DNA of 64,000 nt from Campylorhamphus procurvoides (GCA_013396655.1 WBMV01000127.1:249889-313888); one strand, 5' to 3'. Shown: positions 25,435 to 39,479, counted from the first letter of the stretch. Program-made: numbers and translations. Notes: generated by a model not told the origin, from the sequence alone.

Positions 25435-28400
25435 AGAAATATAGCAAATGAATGCTTTTTGCATCCACAGTGCTTTAGTTAAAGCTGTTCCAGCCCTACA
25501 CCTTTGATGCCTGTGTAGATCTAGGCCTAGAAACAAGACACTTCTGCAGGGAAAGAATTAAGGATAAATTAATTCTAACTATGTTACTCCCAGAAGGAGC
25601 TGAGTTATAAAAGCTCCAGTGTTCCCATTGGGAATTTCTTCCCAGTAAATGCAACCTGAGCTGCAGAGTAAGGGGGAAGACAGAATCCCACTGGAAATGT
25701 GTTTTGAGAAAATAGAGAGTATCAGCAATTGAGCTGGATACACAGGGGAGAGACCTTTTATGTTTCATGATAGTGTAACACTTGTAATTTGACTTCTTTT
25801 CTGGGTGATGTTGAGAGCTGCATTAGCAGATTGCCTGAATTTGGTTTTAAGGGGAGGGTGGGTTTGAGATAAACATTGGTAATTATTGCTCATCCATTGA
25901 TTGAGTTGATCATTTCGGGAAAAGAAAAAAGCAAAACAAAACCCAGAGGAGGCATCCTGGATGCATTTCGTCACAGGAATGATTTTCATATTTCATCTAA
26001 TTGTTTCTTCAGGGGTGTGAAAAAGGAAATTAGTGTAGAAATGGGTGTAGCATTGTGTTTGTGTGGTGCTTAAAGTGTCCTCAGAATATTTGCTGGACCC
26101 TGCCCTGCAAGAACAACTACTTTTTGCCTTCTGCTGCTGTATTTTTTGAACCTGTTGGTTGTAGTTTCTTGTGTGTGATATCCCTTTAAAAGCTTGTTTC
26201 TTCCTTTTTTATGGATTTCTATTTTTTTTTTGCCTTTTTTTGGAATTCAGTGCACACAGTGTTGGATTTGCTTTGGAGTCTCAGCTAAGCTTCTGCTCCC
26301 CCTTCTGTTCCATCTGCAGACCCTTTCTTCCCAAAACAACTGTGTGGCTCTGTACATATGCTGAAGTCAGCCTTTCTTTTTTTCTCAGTCCCCCTGCCAA
26401 ATCTGGGTTTAGATGATCACAATCACAACTTCTGTGTCAGAGTGGAGAGATGAGGAGAAACAACCCTATCAAGGTTTTGTGAAAGGAAGAAAAATAAAGT
26501 GCAACAGTTGTCTCACAATATTTGATCCTTTATCCCATTGCTAATGCCTTCTAATTATGTCCTTGGTTTTCCTTTTTTACTACTATTTTTGTATGTGTGG
26601 AGTGGGAGGAAGAAGACAGGAATATCCCTTGAATTTTCTTGATTTATATTTTTGAAGGGCTGCTCAGCTTTTATGCCCTCCAACCACTTGCAAGGAAGTG
26701 GCTGTGATGAATGTCCTGAAACAAATGGAGCCAATGTCACACGTGCCTTGCAGAGGGAGCCCAGATCATTCATTATTTAGAAATACTGATGTGTCCTCCA
26801 GTTGGGTCCTTTCTGCCAGAGAAGCATTCTCCTATTTCTTCCCTACTTCATGTTTTGTCATAGTTCTAAATAACTTTCAAGGGCAAGAAGTGCAGTTTCT
26901 AATGTCTGTTTAATATAGTCAGTACTCTGGTGTCTCTTTCAGTCCCTGGCTTCTAAATAAGTTGAAATAATTATTATTTCCCCACTAAAAGAATTACAGA
27001 ATTGCTTATGCACAAAATGTGCAGTCATTACAACTTTGTTTGCTCCAAGAAAATGTTCCCATATAATGCTCAGCCACATAAATGGTTACTTGCTGACCTG
27101 TTCCTGCATGCTTTAGTAAGTGCTGTGCTTTATTATCCTGCTTGTCTTGGGTTCTCCTAGAATTAATTTTGCACCTGGATGCAAACTTACATATTGATTT
27201 TCACAATTCGCTGTCCTTGATTTAAACTATTTCGTCAATTTCTTGCTATTATCATTGTAATGAGCAGTTGAATAAAATCAGCTTTTGTCTTGTGACTGGT
27301 GTTGTGTTGTTTGACACTGAATATTCAGAAGAGGGTGTGTTTCATTGACTGTGCTCTTGCACTGGTTCCTTTGGCCCAATGTCAGAGGCTACCAAGTTGT
27401 GTTCTTTCCTTTAGAATCACTACTACTTATCTTTGTTTATTACTGTGTGCAAACTAACATGTTTTGCTGCATATGAGCCTTTTTCCCCACTGTATTTTTT
27501 CCTTATCTTTAAACTGTGAAGATAGTTGGTGTGAAAACAGCTTTTGCTCTCATGTGCAACTGGGAGATACATATGTTTTAATGAATCCTGGGCAGTGTAT
27601 TATTGCTTGCTCGATGCCATCCTTCTGTACACAAAATGCCCAGATTTCTCAGTCAGGTGGCATTCTGGAAACTGGGCTAATACTGCTTCTTAAAATCAAA
27701 ATGTTAATATCAGCCTCTTGCATTATATCCCCATGCAGATCTAGGGTGGATTTCTGTGCAGTTTCAGTCTGGCTCAGGATGTGCTCTTGATTTGGGGGAC
27801 ACAGATGTTTTCTCAGGGTGGGGCAGAAGTCTCCACGTTTGCACTTGAGGTGCTCAGAGCCAAAATAGTTGTGAGTAGGTCGATGTTGAACGTGTGATCC
27901 GGATCAGAACCCTGCTGAGTCTGTGAACTTGGGCATTTTCTGTGCAAAATGTCACTGCAGTCATGGAGACGTGGCATTCAAATACAAGAGATGTAGCAGA
28001 CTCATTACAGGCATTTACAAGGAAACTCCATAGCTACCTGAGAGGCATTACTCATGTTCTGCTGGGAAAAATGTGCATTGTTTGCTACAGTCAGTGGGTT
28101 TTTTCAGTGCTTTAGTTGGTGAGCTTGTGGCTGCAGAAGGTCTCGTTGTTCAGCCACACAAGGGGAGTGAAGTGGCAGTGTAGAAATAATGAATGGACAA
28201 GCAGTGCTTTATTGGAATTACTTTTGGAGAGGAAAGAATTTCTATGGCTTAAAAAAAAATCAGGTGAGAACAAACAGGTTTGGGAGTAAAACTGGTACAA
28301 AGTAGTGCAATCAAGTTATTCATCCCATTGTCTTTTATAATATTGTCTGCTGGCAGTGAATGATTTGGAATTGCCATGAGCTGATAGCTCAGTGTTGATC

Positions 28401-28684
28401 ATGTTGGGACAGCCTAATATGCTTTGGAGTTTGAGTTCCTCTGCACTACAAGAAGTCTCAAAGGCCCAAGGAAATATTTGGATGTGAAAGCAATGACAGG
28501 TTTTGGCCATATTTGTGTGCATTAAAATGTGTCAGAGTCTCAGCTCTCTCCAAAGTAGATCAGGCTTATACTTGGGTTGTTTTTATTTTTTTAATTGGAC
28601 ACAGTGATGTGTTTGCTCAAATGGACACAGTTCTATGGGTAACATAACTGTGCATGTGAACAAACTTCCTCCTCAAGAGTTGCC

Positions 28685-28707
28685 TCGGAGGTTTTAAGAA
28701 CCTCCGA
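28685..28707. repeat. Perfect 9-bp inverted repeat, 5-nt loop
   Basis: TCGGAGGTT pairs perfectly with AACCTCCGA across a TTAAG loop. Both arms contain a CpG in a CpG-poor neighbourhood. No downstream U tract or longer stem is present, so it is not a convincing microRNA precursor or terminator. Confidence 0.7.
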
Positions 28708-30420
28708 AATGCTCATTAAAAGAAGGCACTGCTGGTACCTCATGCAGTCACCAAAACCCTGTGAATTTATTTTCCAGGGAGAAACACAGCAGATATTTTG
28801 ATAGGCAGTCTCTAGAAACAGCATCACAAAAGGAGAAAAACCAAAATACAACAGTTAGGATGCCACTGGTTGTTATTTTCCTGCCCTTCATTTGCCTTTG
28901 ATCTAAGAGAGTTTATTCCTTTTCACCCCTGGGGAGGGCAAGAGGTGTGGGAAAGAGATTTACTGGGTATTTCTGTATTTCTGCTGGTGCTCTGCAGCCT
29001 CATCCACAGGAGATAATTCCTGTTTTTCACACCCTCAGGGCTCAGTGCCTCGGGAAGAGCTTTAGATGGGAACCAGGAGCCCTAGCTGAATTACAGCTCC
29101 TGCTAACACCCTGCACACAGAGCAGCTCTGCTTCTCCACAGCCTCCAGATACTCACACGCTTTGTTCAGGACTTTGGGCTCGCTTTTTAAGGACATCTTT
29201 ATTAACAGGGAAAAAAAATGCTCTAAGACAGTAATACATGCTTAAGGCTGAGACAGAAATCCCTCTCTGTAGTCAGAAATTAGTATTGTACTCAATTGCT
29301 TATGTGGGCAATCTTTGACAAGATTTCTATATTTTAACTGATGTGATTTTTAATGTCAAGGTAAAATTACTTTTCCCAGTCAAATGTTTCTGTGGGTCTT
29401 CCTGTACGAGAAGTCAGAGAAATGAAAATTTAATATTAAAACCCCATGAAATATAGTATTAATTTAATTTCTTTCCAAGCTGGGGTGCTAAGGTTCTCTC
29501 TCCTGGAGGGAGGCACCTGCTTAAACTACATCTAATCTAGAATCAACTTAAGTTTAGAGTAGCATAGCCAGAAGCATCATTTGGCTCCCTACCAGCAATA
29601 AAAGGGTTTAGAGCTCTTGAAATGGTTTTTGTTCTAATCAACTGTACTTTTTTTGACATCTTTCCTTCTGTATTTTCTTTAGATTTTGAAGAATGTTCAT
29701 CTTAGAATTAATGCATTCTAATGTAGATAAACTTCTGCATTTGTGTAAGTTTATAGAAGTTCAAACTGTAAAGCAACTGCTAGCTCAGGCTAGAGTCTAA
29801 ATATAGAATAGATAAAAAGTAGTTTGGCACTGATATATGAAGAATGAAATTGTCATTATTGGTGCAATAATTTGTGTTCTATAGTTAGCCCCCCTAATCT
29901 TTCCAAACAATACAATGAAATCTAAAAATACTAATGATTTGCCATACATTTCATTGCCCTTGATCCCTGTGTGGTAAAAATCTTTCCCATCATGGTTAAT
30001 ATGAAATGGAATAACAGATGAATCCCTTCAGACTTCCGGAAAAGACTTCCCCAAAGCAATTGCAATCTCTGACAGGCACCAAAAATTAAAAAAAGACAAG
30101 GTATGTGAGTGGAGGCCATGGTGGAATTTATTCTGTTTTTAAACATTTCAGAAATTTGGCAGAATAATTTAATCTTTTCACAGCAATAGATTATAAAATT
30201 ACATTGGTGTGTGTATATAACAAAGTAGTATGCTAAGCATTTTGATATAACATATTTAATCAGAGTAAAACATGCTTTTTATATCTTGAAGAGAAAGGTG
30301 TACTGCATTTTCTCTGAATAGAAAAGAATTCTTAGAATCCTTTTGCTCATTAGTGCAAGGAATTCCTGCATATTGAGAAGCAGAATTTGAAGTGAAGGTA
30401 TTTCAGAGCTGCACAGGCAG

Positions 30421-30469
30421 GTACCATACATAGATACTATAGATAGTTACTATAGGTACTATATGGTGC
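30421..30469. repeat. Imperfect palindrome with ACTATAG units
   Basis: GTACCATA at the left end mirrors TATGGTGC at the right, and the centre carries repeated ACTATAGATA/ACTATAGGTA words. It may be a degraded tetranucleotide-type microsatellite that can fold on itself. Confidence 0.55.
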
Positions 30470-31434
30470 AGTTTGGGGGTCTGGTGATGAATTCTGTCAT
30501 GGAATTAATCTCTGAAATGTAGGGTAGGAGAGGAAAATGATTGATGCCAAGCATGTTTGTGCACAAAGCTTTCCAGGAGCTTGAGTTTCTGAATAGCAGC
30601 AGCAAAATGAGTAGCAGGCTCAGCATAAGCAACTGAATGGTGCAGGTTTCTTATTCAATACTTGGCACTGCTGGGGCGGAGTGATTGGTCTGCTTTTTGT
30701 TTATATGAGTGCACAGAAGAATTTTATTTAGAGCTCAGTGACATCAAACAAATCCTGATCCATGTGCTTTGCACTGTGGGTGAGATGTAATGTTTAGCTG
30801 CATTGCAGGTTCCTTAATGTTTTGCTCCAGGTCATATAAACTCCTTTAAGAAAAAATGCTCTCAAAATGTAGATGCAATGAAAAAAAATCTGTGAGAAAC
30901 TTTTGGTCTACTTATACAAACTGTTATTGGCTTTGCAGAATTTGTGAAGTTGACAAGTGGAGCTCCTGAGACAAGTTTATGTTGAAGTCCTCTGACTCGT
31001 TCTTTCTCTTTTTTTCCTTTTAATTTTGAATTGTAGACTGTCATGCAGATTAAGATGTAGCCACGTGTAGTTTTAGCATTATAAAGCTGAGGAATTCGAG
31101 GGCAAGACAGCTCTGGAAATGTGGCACTAATCTGATGTGCAGAGTCAGGAATTCCTCTAGATTCTCTCTTAAAACTGGCAATGGTGATACTTTCCTTGAC
31201 TATTTTGGTGGGTTTACCCTCTGAACATCAGCATTTGGATATTATAAATAGAATAAAGGGTGAAAAACTGGAGGGTGGGAGCTGCTTGTTTCACTCGTGA
31301 CTGAACAGAATTCCCACCAGTGACCAAAAAGGGAAAGGCTCTCTATATGGTAGCCAGCTACTCCTGTCACAAAACCACAAATATATTTATTTTTTTTAAG
31401 TTGCATTTCTCATGTCACTTCTAGGACAACAATT

Positions 31435-31468
31435 AAAAAATAAAACAAACAAAAACAACAACAAAAGA
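31435..31468. repeat. A-rich AAAC/AAC tract
   Basis: A run of A interrupted by single C bases. Same sequence class as the tracts at 13.30, 45.55 and 52.44 kb. Confidence 0.8.
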
Positions 31469-34400
31469 CTCCATGTGATCAAATCTCCAGTCAGGAACTC
31501 AGAAAAATAAATTCCTTCCCAAGTGTTTTTTGCAGCATTGTTACATCAGCAATTACAGTGTCGTTTATTTAAATCAGTATTACAATGTACAGTCTATCAA
31601 AGAGCATTAAACAGAAATTTTTAACCCTGTTCCTGTCAATTCCTTTAGGTTAATGTCCCCAGCTGGTGACAGTCACTAGCTGTGTCCCCAGGTAATCTCT
31701 CCCAAGTGACTGATACTCAAGCTGCTTCATCCTTTTGGCCTCTGTGTGTGACAGAGAGAGGGCAAAAATCACATTCATAAAGTTCTCCAACACACTCTAA
31801 AAGTGCCTGGTTCTGACTCTGCCAAGGCAGAAAAACCTGTTTTTTTTCTTTTTACCTTCTGAGGATAAAACCCACCTCTGTTTTCCACATATTTCATCTC
31901 TTTTTACCCTTATATATAATTTAGCAAGCCCAAGACAGTTTCTAAATGAATGCTACATGCAACTACCAATTATAATCTTTCAGTAAATAAGTTCTGTCTG
32001 CCTTTATAATTTTTTTTTGTGTCTCCTTTTTTTTTTTCATTTGAAAAATTTGCTTTCCATCCAGCAACATCATGCAGAAACCCCCCTGACTCCTGTATAC
32101 AGAAATAATTCATTGGTGATCCATGTGCACCCTTTGTCTTGCCTGGAAAATACAGTTTTTAAACAGGACTTGGGAGAAATGAGTAATTTGCTTTGCTTTA
32201 TTAATCCTGAATTTCATTTTTTACTGTCTGGAGGAATTTGTACCCTAAATATCACCTTGCATTGTACTCTGGTTTGAAGGGCTTACTTGTGAGCAAGAAT
32301 GTCTTTTAATACTTGATTTGATCAATGTGAAAGCTTGAAAGTAAAAAATGTGTTTCCAGTGCATTTGTAAAAACTGAGTGGGTGCTTATTTAGTGTTGTA
32401 TCCATATGTGAGAACCTGCAGTGGAAGGAAAAGGGGCAAGAAACCAGTGGGTGAGCCAGGCCCTCCTTTACACTGGCACTCAGTGTGGCTGCCTCTATTT
32501 GCCATTGCATTAGGCATTGTGGAATAAATCCTGAAGGGAATCCATAAGCCTCTGGATCCAGAAATACAGAGATCCTGTTCCATTAGTAGTGAAGGCTGGC
32601 ATGATTTAAGGGACATGGAGAAACCACTGAGGTCCCAGGAAATGTTTAGTACTACTGTTGTCACTGTGGAAACTCTGGTGCAATTACTCAGTTCCCTTTT
32701 TAATTTTTTTTATTTTTTAAGTATTAATAAATGTGCCCATCAGCTTCATGTGGTGACAGCTGGTATTTCCTAGGTGACCTTCTGTGCAGCTTAAGGGACT
32801 GCACATGCTGAGTCCTTGCATAGCAAGGAGTAAGCAGGTAATTTTAGTGAGCAGCACTCTAGTTTTTTCTCTCCTCTGGCTGCTTCCCCATGACCCCTTT
32901 AGCTGTAAGGAGAGTTGCACTGATGTGCAGAGAGAGACCACACTGCAAACAGTGGCAGCAGAACAGTCTGTGAAGCTGCAAGGGTTGGCTCCTGCCAGTC
33001 CCAGTGGAAGCATTCGAGGCATCTCTCGGGTGCCTCTGGAGGAAGGATTGCCTTAATGGCTGTAAATGCTCTGGGAATATGTTAGTAAATCATATGTGGA
33101 GTTCCCTCCCCATTCCCTCCTCCGTGGCTCCCTTGCTCCTCTTCACTGCAAGGCAGCAGCAAGTCCTTCAGTGTGGAAAAGGCAGGATTTTACTCTGCCA
33201 AAACACTTTGCCTGTTTGTCTTCTCTGCAAGCCCAGCGTGTTTAAAGGCTGCTAAGGTATTGCTTACCTGTATTGCTCGATTTATTCATCTTTACAACAA
33301 CAGAAATATCCCACTTAAAAACACTGTTAATGTTAGAAAGTAAAAATTAAGTGCAAACAACTATAACTTCTGTTTGTCCATGATAATGTAAGATTGTCTC
33401 AGTGCTAATATCTTTGCAGACAAGTAGTTTTGGATGTGATCTTTATTTGTGTGCCAGGCTAATGGCATCCCTTGTCCTATCTCTTACAATTATGTCTGTG
33501 TTATTTGGGTTTTCTTCCTCAAATTACGGTGGAAGTTGGAAACATTGCAAGAGAAATGGATAGAGCAGGTAGGTGGCTGTGTTTGGGTAATGAGGATTTA
33601 GGGGAAAGGGAAGGTGTAATTGGGTGCATAATGAAAAGGTACCTTTGATTACCTATGATACATATGATTCTGTTGCTTATCACATTGTCCCCAGACACAG
33701 ATAAGCAGTTTCTTCCAGATCACACAAATGTTATGCAGGCAGACAAATAGCTAATTCAAGAGCTCAAAAAACACACATTTTAAAAGGAACAGTGAATCCT
33801 GGAGAAGGCTGTGAGGTCAGGCAGGAGGAGGGTAATGTTGATGTTCCTTACAGGGCTGGTTTCCAGGATGATCACAGATAATACCCCAAAAGAAAACTCA
33901 CGTTTTTTCCTTAAACATTTATTTTGAATAATAACTGAGAGTCTCCAGTAAATCATGGGCCTTCTGGTACCACTCAGGGAATAAGGGACTATACAGGAAA
34001 GTTAATAACAGTTCAAGATCAGTGTCAGCTAAAAATAACTCAAAAGGCAATGACACTCATGGCATACACCCAGAAAGTCCCTGGCACAAAAAAGAGGATC
34101 ACATATGTGCCTGGCCATGGTAGCATTTGGTTCTAAATGCTTTTGTTTGGCTCTTTTTTTAGACCATTCAGAGTGTCTATCTTCTTACTTAAAGCTGGTG
34201 TCCATCAAACATGTTCTGTCAACAGCAAAAGTAGCTAGGTCTTTTTTAAAACTGTAATTCTTGTGTGCATCTTTCTTGCTTTCCACTGTTTTTTTTTCCC
34301 TTAGTTGCTTCCCAGCCCTCGGATCCCTTTTCACTCCTGTATCCCAGAACTTGCCCTAATCCCAGTTTGTCCTACCTTGTACTGGGGAAAATCCCTGCAA

Positions 34401-34517
34401 GGGCTGAACTGTACAAACATCTATGAAGTCTGAGCCTCTGCTCAGTGGGAATGTGTCAACAGGTTCAATGTGTATTGGGGACATACAAGGACTAGGAGAC
34501 AGATGGACAAAGACACA

Positions 34518-34690
34518 GGAACACCTCCAGGCTTGGGGTAAATTCTCTGGAAAACTTTTTCCAGTGTCTCACTACCCTCTGAGTAAAGATTTCCTTCCTA
34601 GCATTTAAGGTAAATTGCTTCTCTTTTAGTTTAAAACCATCACCCCCCTTGTCCCATCGCTGTCTGCCCACGTAATGGCAAAATCTAAAG
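34518..34690 (-). mobile_element. CR1 LINE 3' fragment, minus strand
   Basis: The plus strand reads as the complement of the CR1 3' region: a stretch of the ACACCTCCAGG type, then CCAGTGTCTCACTACCCTCT at 34561-34580, a diverged AAAGATTTCCTTCCTAGCAT segment, and the TTTAGTTTAAAACCATCACC block near 34626. The order of these landmarks matches CR1. The copy is truncated at both ends and old (many substitutions). It carries no coding potential. Confidence 0.8.
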
Positions 34691-37229
34691 TTCATTGTGT
34701 CATTTGGAAAGGGAATTTGGAGAGATGGAAAGCTGGTAATACATAATGCATTCATTTCTGTGGCAAATCTGTGTCCTGTAAGAGGATGCCAGAGAGGAAA
34801 GTGGAGCAACAAAAGTGAAAAATTGCCACTTGATACAATGATTTGTCACCTGTTGACAGTTGTGCCTGTTGGCAGAAAAGTTCATTATGAATGATAAGTT
34901 GAGGGCTCGGAGCAGGAAAGATAGAAGCCTTTGAGATTTGTCCTTGAAGGCTGGTGATGTACAGTAGGGTTTCTTTCTTGCTTTCTGTAATGGAGGTTAG
35001 TGTGGTTTAATATGATTTAGTCTATTTTAAGATACCTCCTATCTAAAGAAATACAGAATGAAGGATGTTCATATTAAGCCATATTGTGACAATATAGCGA
35101 AAGGAAAATTTTCTGTAAATATTTCTACAAATACAAGAAGAGAGGCCATTAGGTAATGAGAGCTTTTTAAAATCAGAGCACCTCATATACTGTAAGCCTA
35201 ATTTCAATAAGGATGGCTTGAGAACAAGAATATCAATTGAATTAAATATATCAATTGAAATATTTATCGTCCTAGTGGAACATAACAAAATTTCAGAGCA
35301 GATCAGATTTCATGGAACCATTCAGCCAAACAGGTGTTTGGTACATGGAACAAGCCACATGTTTCCTACACCATGAAGTAAAAATGTATTTGGCTTAAGG
35401 ACTGCCAGGTAAACAACCATTTGACCTTTCATAGCCTTTTTTTCAGGAAAAAAATTATAATTCTGAGGGAGGTGGTAAATTTGTGATAGTCTTATTTAAA
35501 TGGCTTTAAAATTCAAGAGAAACAGGGTAATTAAATCTATGTGTTGGAATTGCTACTGCTTTATTTGGCCTTTTTGTTTGGTTGCCACATCCCCAGTATG
35601 TGTCACTTCCACTGTCCTTGCCCAGCTGTCCTTCTGGCTTGGATAACCTTGAGTAGCTGTTCATCTTTCCCCCCCAGTTGATAAGGACATGTTTTGAAAC
35701 ACAAAACTGCTGCAATACAAGGACAGGCTGTGGTTTGCAGAATTCAAAGCCACTGGCTGCAGAAGGAGCTCAATGGGAAGTGCTTGCAGCATGACTGAGG
35801 TCTGATATTCTGGGTTTTAAAGGGCATATGGTGCTTCAGGTGAGAGATGCCATCCCTAAAATTTACTTATCCTAACCTATTTCTTGATGTTCAGCTGTCC
35901 TTCCTGTTGTAGGTGCTTCTGTTCTGAAAGACTACCCCATAAAAGTGTAATTTTTTTCCTTCCTATTGGTATTAGACTAAGCTGTTTATGCCCAGTTAGG
36001 AAATGGAGCAAAATTGGGATAATACCGTTTTCTTCCTACTCTTACTGAGCATTGATGGGTTTCTCACATCTCTGAATGCTCTAAGTACACACACACAGAG
36101 CAGATGGATGCTCTGCTTTTAGCCAGGGAATATATTTACCTAGGAATAACATGCATTTTGGAGGAAAAACCCAACTTTTCTGTGTTATTTCTATTATTCT
36201 CAGTGCATGAAAGCAGAGATGGTCAGAGAATAGCAGTCCAGAGAAATATTTTGATGTTCCTACTTGGTAGAAATAAGTTAAAAGGTGAAGGACAAAGATG
36301 CTACAGGGTTGTTCCATGTTGTAATCTTGACCTTCAGGTGTGGAGGATACAGACAGGAATATGAGTTTACCTCTCCTGTGTACATGTTTTAGTCAGGCCA
36401 TGTGATTATAATCACAGTATTTCAGCTGGTTTCTTTATTTATTCTTTAGATATCTGATTCACTAATTGATTTACAGGAAGAAATGTGATTGATTCTGGTA
36501 AGTTTTATTGTTATGTGTCTGTTCTTTTTAGTAAACTTGCACAAATAGAAATATTTGTGAATATAACCCTGAGTTTTGCTTTCTAAATATTTGTCAATAC
36601 AGGAAAGATCAGTTATTTCAAGCATTTGATCTTTTTGCCTTGTGACACCTTTCCATGTCACCATGCCTGTATCAAGTCAATAATCAATGACAGCAGCAGT
36701 TGGAGAACTTTTAGTAATTGAAATACTCCTTTACCTCTGTTTTAATATGATAGGTTAGTATTTTATTTGTCTAATATTCATTATTGCTCTTGCATTCAGA
36801 CTCATGTAACTTTCGTGCCACTTGTATAGTTATTTTCAGTGGAACACAACTGAGAGTGATACATTTTTTAAAATCAATACACATTCTGGGGGGTTCATTT
36901 CAATGCTAATTTCAAGGAGTCAGGCTGTGGTTGAACTGAAAAGACTGAGAACAGAATATGCCCCCAAATGAGCAGCAGGAAGGGATGACTGACTGGAACC
37001 ATTCACTCATCACTTCACCTTGTGAACAGTCCCCTTGCAGAAGGAATTTTTCTCCTAAAGGCAGAATTTCCTAGAGCTGGGATGGTCATTTAGCTGTAAT
37101 AATTTGGGGGTTTTTGTAATGGAAAGTCTGTGAGCTCTGAAGTGGTGAACTTCAGAGGACTTTCATGAAAATGTCTTATCTCTCCTGAGGTAAAAGGGAC
37201 TGGAATGTCCTTATAATTACTCTTGTGGA
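34691..37229. other. Gene-free AT-rich sequence
   Basis: Contains a direct repeat TATCAATTGAA at 35231-35241 and 35249-35259 (each holding the palindrome TCAATTGA) and a short CA run at 36087-36097. No gene or mobile element was recognised. Confidence 0.55.
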
Positions 37230-37400
37230 TATCTTTTTAATAGCCTTGGAGACACACACAAACAATTATTAGGAAAGAGGTTAATCCAATGAAGAATATC
37301 ATGCTAATAACGAAGCTTGTAAATGCATAGAGCTCATTAATTGATAATTAAATTGAGAGATAAGCACAACTCAATTGATTTTGCTTTAAGCAAGGAGTTT
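37230..37400. promoter_or_regulatory. Candidate conserved non-coding element
   Basis: Dense homeodomain-type AT words: GCTAATAACGAAGC near 37304, CTCATTAATTGATAATTAAATT near 37333-37354 and CAATTGATTTTGC near 37372. The cluster of TAAT and TGAT cores is more organised than the surrounding AT-rich DNA. Function is inferred. Confidence 0.25.
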
Positions 37401-38459
37401 GTGCAGGTGTTTACTTAGGAGGAATATTGTGAGAAATCCTGTTATGTGAGTCTGGGTCAGTAATTTGCTTCTTGTCCTTGGATCCAAACTAGAGATGACT
37501 TAGTAGGGTTTCTTTGCCCCCCTTTTCTTACCAGTTATGCATTTTTCTTTTTCCTGTTATTACAAAATAGACAAATTAGCATATGTAGTGGGTGAGAACC
37601 CATGGACTGGGATGTATAGCTTGAGGAAAAATCAAAGAAAAGCTGGATGAGCAGAAGGTCCTGAAATTGGGATACAGAAACGCAGCCAAGGGCTCTGCTG
37701 GCTCCACAGGTAGGGAAAATACATTGATCTGTTTAATTCAGCCAAAAAGGAAGATCTCTTCCCTAATTCTGAACATTTCTAGGGAGCAAGAAAGCCATTT
37801 TTTTCGCAAGCACTATTTATACTGTGATCTTGAACTCAGTAATATAATTTAAAGGGAACTGTCAGGTTTAATTTGGTCTCCACCGTAAACCTGTAAAAAA
37901 CACACTTTTGTAAGGTTTTTGTGATTCAGCCACCAGATTTAGCTTGCATGCTTTTAGGGAAAATTTTATTTAAGAGAATGGAAAATTCTTGCTAGCAATG
38001 CAATGTTGAAGGTGCATGGTTTTGAAAATAGTTTCCCTTCTTAAAAAGTGAATATTTCACAGGAGCGTTTGCAACCCAAACATATAATGTTAATAATACA
38101 GATGAGAAAATGCATTCTTAAAAGGTAAACAAGACAAGGGGAGAGAGCACAAACCCCACCCAATCCTGACAGCTATTTCTAAAATACAAGCTTGAAGATT
38201 ATGGCTCTATTTTCATATTTCCCCTCTATTTTATTTCCACGTAAAAGGTATTAAAATCTGACTGCAGAAAACCGAATAAAGCATCAGGACTGCTCCATCC
38301 TGGGGTGAATTTGCTGCAAGATGGCAAAGCACTGTCACAAGGCCTTTGCTCTGTCACTGAGCTGGGTAAAGGTGTGTGCTCTTGGTACCTGTTCTGTGCA
38401 AAGCCAGCACTAATGATAGGGAATCACAGCCTTTAAGCACTCAGCAGCATCACAGCCTG
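37401..38459. other. Gene-free AT-rich sequence
   Basis: Nothing recognisable apart from short ORFs such as 37667-37852, which lacks any domain. Confidence 0.5.
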
Positions 38460-38900
38460 GCATGTGTCTGTGTAATGTACTGTAGACATGGAAATCAGTG
38501 TCATTAATTAGCATGGAAAACTTCAAAAACCTGCCAGTTGTTAGGTTTTTTTCCCCAAACCAGAAGTGTGCATACAAAGGAAATTCTCTGAGAAGGCACC
38601 GTGTGATGTGAAAAATAATAAAATCTCTCCGGGCAAGCTACCAGCTGTGAGCTGTTTCAAGTATCAATTCAACATGTCAATTACATTAAAATGTACACAA
38701 TTTTGCCAGCAAAGTGCAGGAGAACACTCTATTATTTTTTTTTTGGTGGAGGATTAAAAAAAAAGGCTAATATGTGCTTTGCAAGATCAAATTATGTAAT
38801 GGGAAGAAGCAGTTTGGCTGGATACAGTTATTTTTGGGAAACTGTATTAGGGAAAAAGTCTCTTTGGCGGATGGATTAATTTATTATGACAATTATTATT
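38460..38900. promoter_or_regulatory. Candidate conserved non-coding block
   Basis: Block with TTAATTAGCATGG near 38504, a CpG-bearing CTCCGGGCAAGC near 38627, CAATTACATTAAAATG near 38679 and GATTAATTTATTATGACAATTATTATTC near 38873 (overlapping the end). An A/T homopolymer pair at 38733-38764 interrupts it. Two ORFs of about 62 codons are not gene-like. Confidence 0.25.
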
Positions 38901-39479
38901 CAGGCTATGAGTTAACCATTTTGTAAGACAAGACTGGCCCCTCAGTTTCTTTGTTTTCTGTAGCTTTGTCCCTCAGACAAATAAAAATCTCTTAGCTAAT
39001 ATTCTGTGCTTGCTACTGGGGTCAATAACATTAAGAAATGGATGAAACTATATAATCCAAATGTTACTTCCCTATGAAATGCAGGCAGTAAAATACTTCA
39101 GGTGGGATTGGTGGCTCTTCCCTGGTTGACATTTTGGCTTTTGTCCTTGCAAAGGACTTGTCAAACTGGAAGAAAAGGCAGGTGTCAAGGGACAGGTTTC
39201 ATGAAACCCACCCATTCCCTGTCCTGGAATGGGGGTTCAGTGCTTGGGTGATCCCACTCAGAGCTGAATTTCATCCTCAGAAGTTTTGTCAGCCTTTCCA
39301 ATAGAAATTTGCAGCTGCAACAGAGCCTGCTATTGCTTTAGGAATTTGTCCCCTTGAATATATTTGTGCTCTGTGTGAGGCTTTCTTTTAAGCATGAGAA
39401 TATCCTCTTAAATGTTCTGCAAAGCAGTACTGCCCAAATATCTTTGTCTCTCAAGTGTCACACTCCGTGTACATGAGGA
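38901..39479. other. Gene-free sequence
   Basis: No gene or repeat seen. The segment near 39180-39260 is somewhat richer in G and C, without recognisable mobile-element landmarks. Confidence 0.5.

Larger units (their letters stand above)
25001..34517. other. Gene-free stretch
   Basis: Contains an exact 15-bp direct repeat (25148-25162 and 25177-25191), a (TA)7 at 25421-25434, a 9-bp GC-containing hairpin at 28685-28707, an imperfect palindrome at 30421-30469, an A/C-rich tract at 31435-31468 and a GC-richer patch at 32730-33250 with opposed ORFs (32717-33022 minus, 32784-33056 plus). A smaller GC-rich patch lies near 28.95-29.18 kb. No gene or mobile element was identified. Confidence 0.5.

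Noticed and set aside
28685..28707. Possible microRNA precursor
   Set aside because: The stem is only 9 bp and does not extend beyond the perfect arms.
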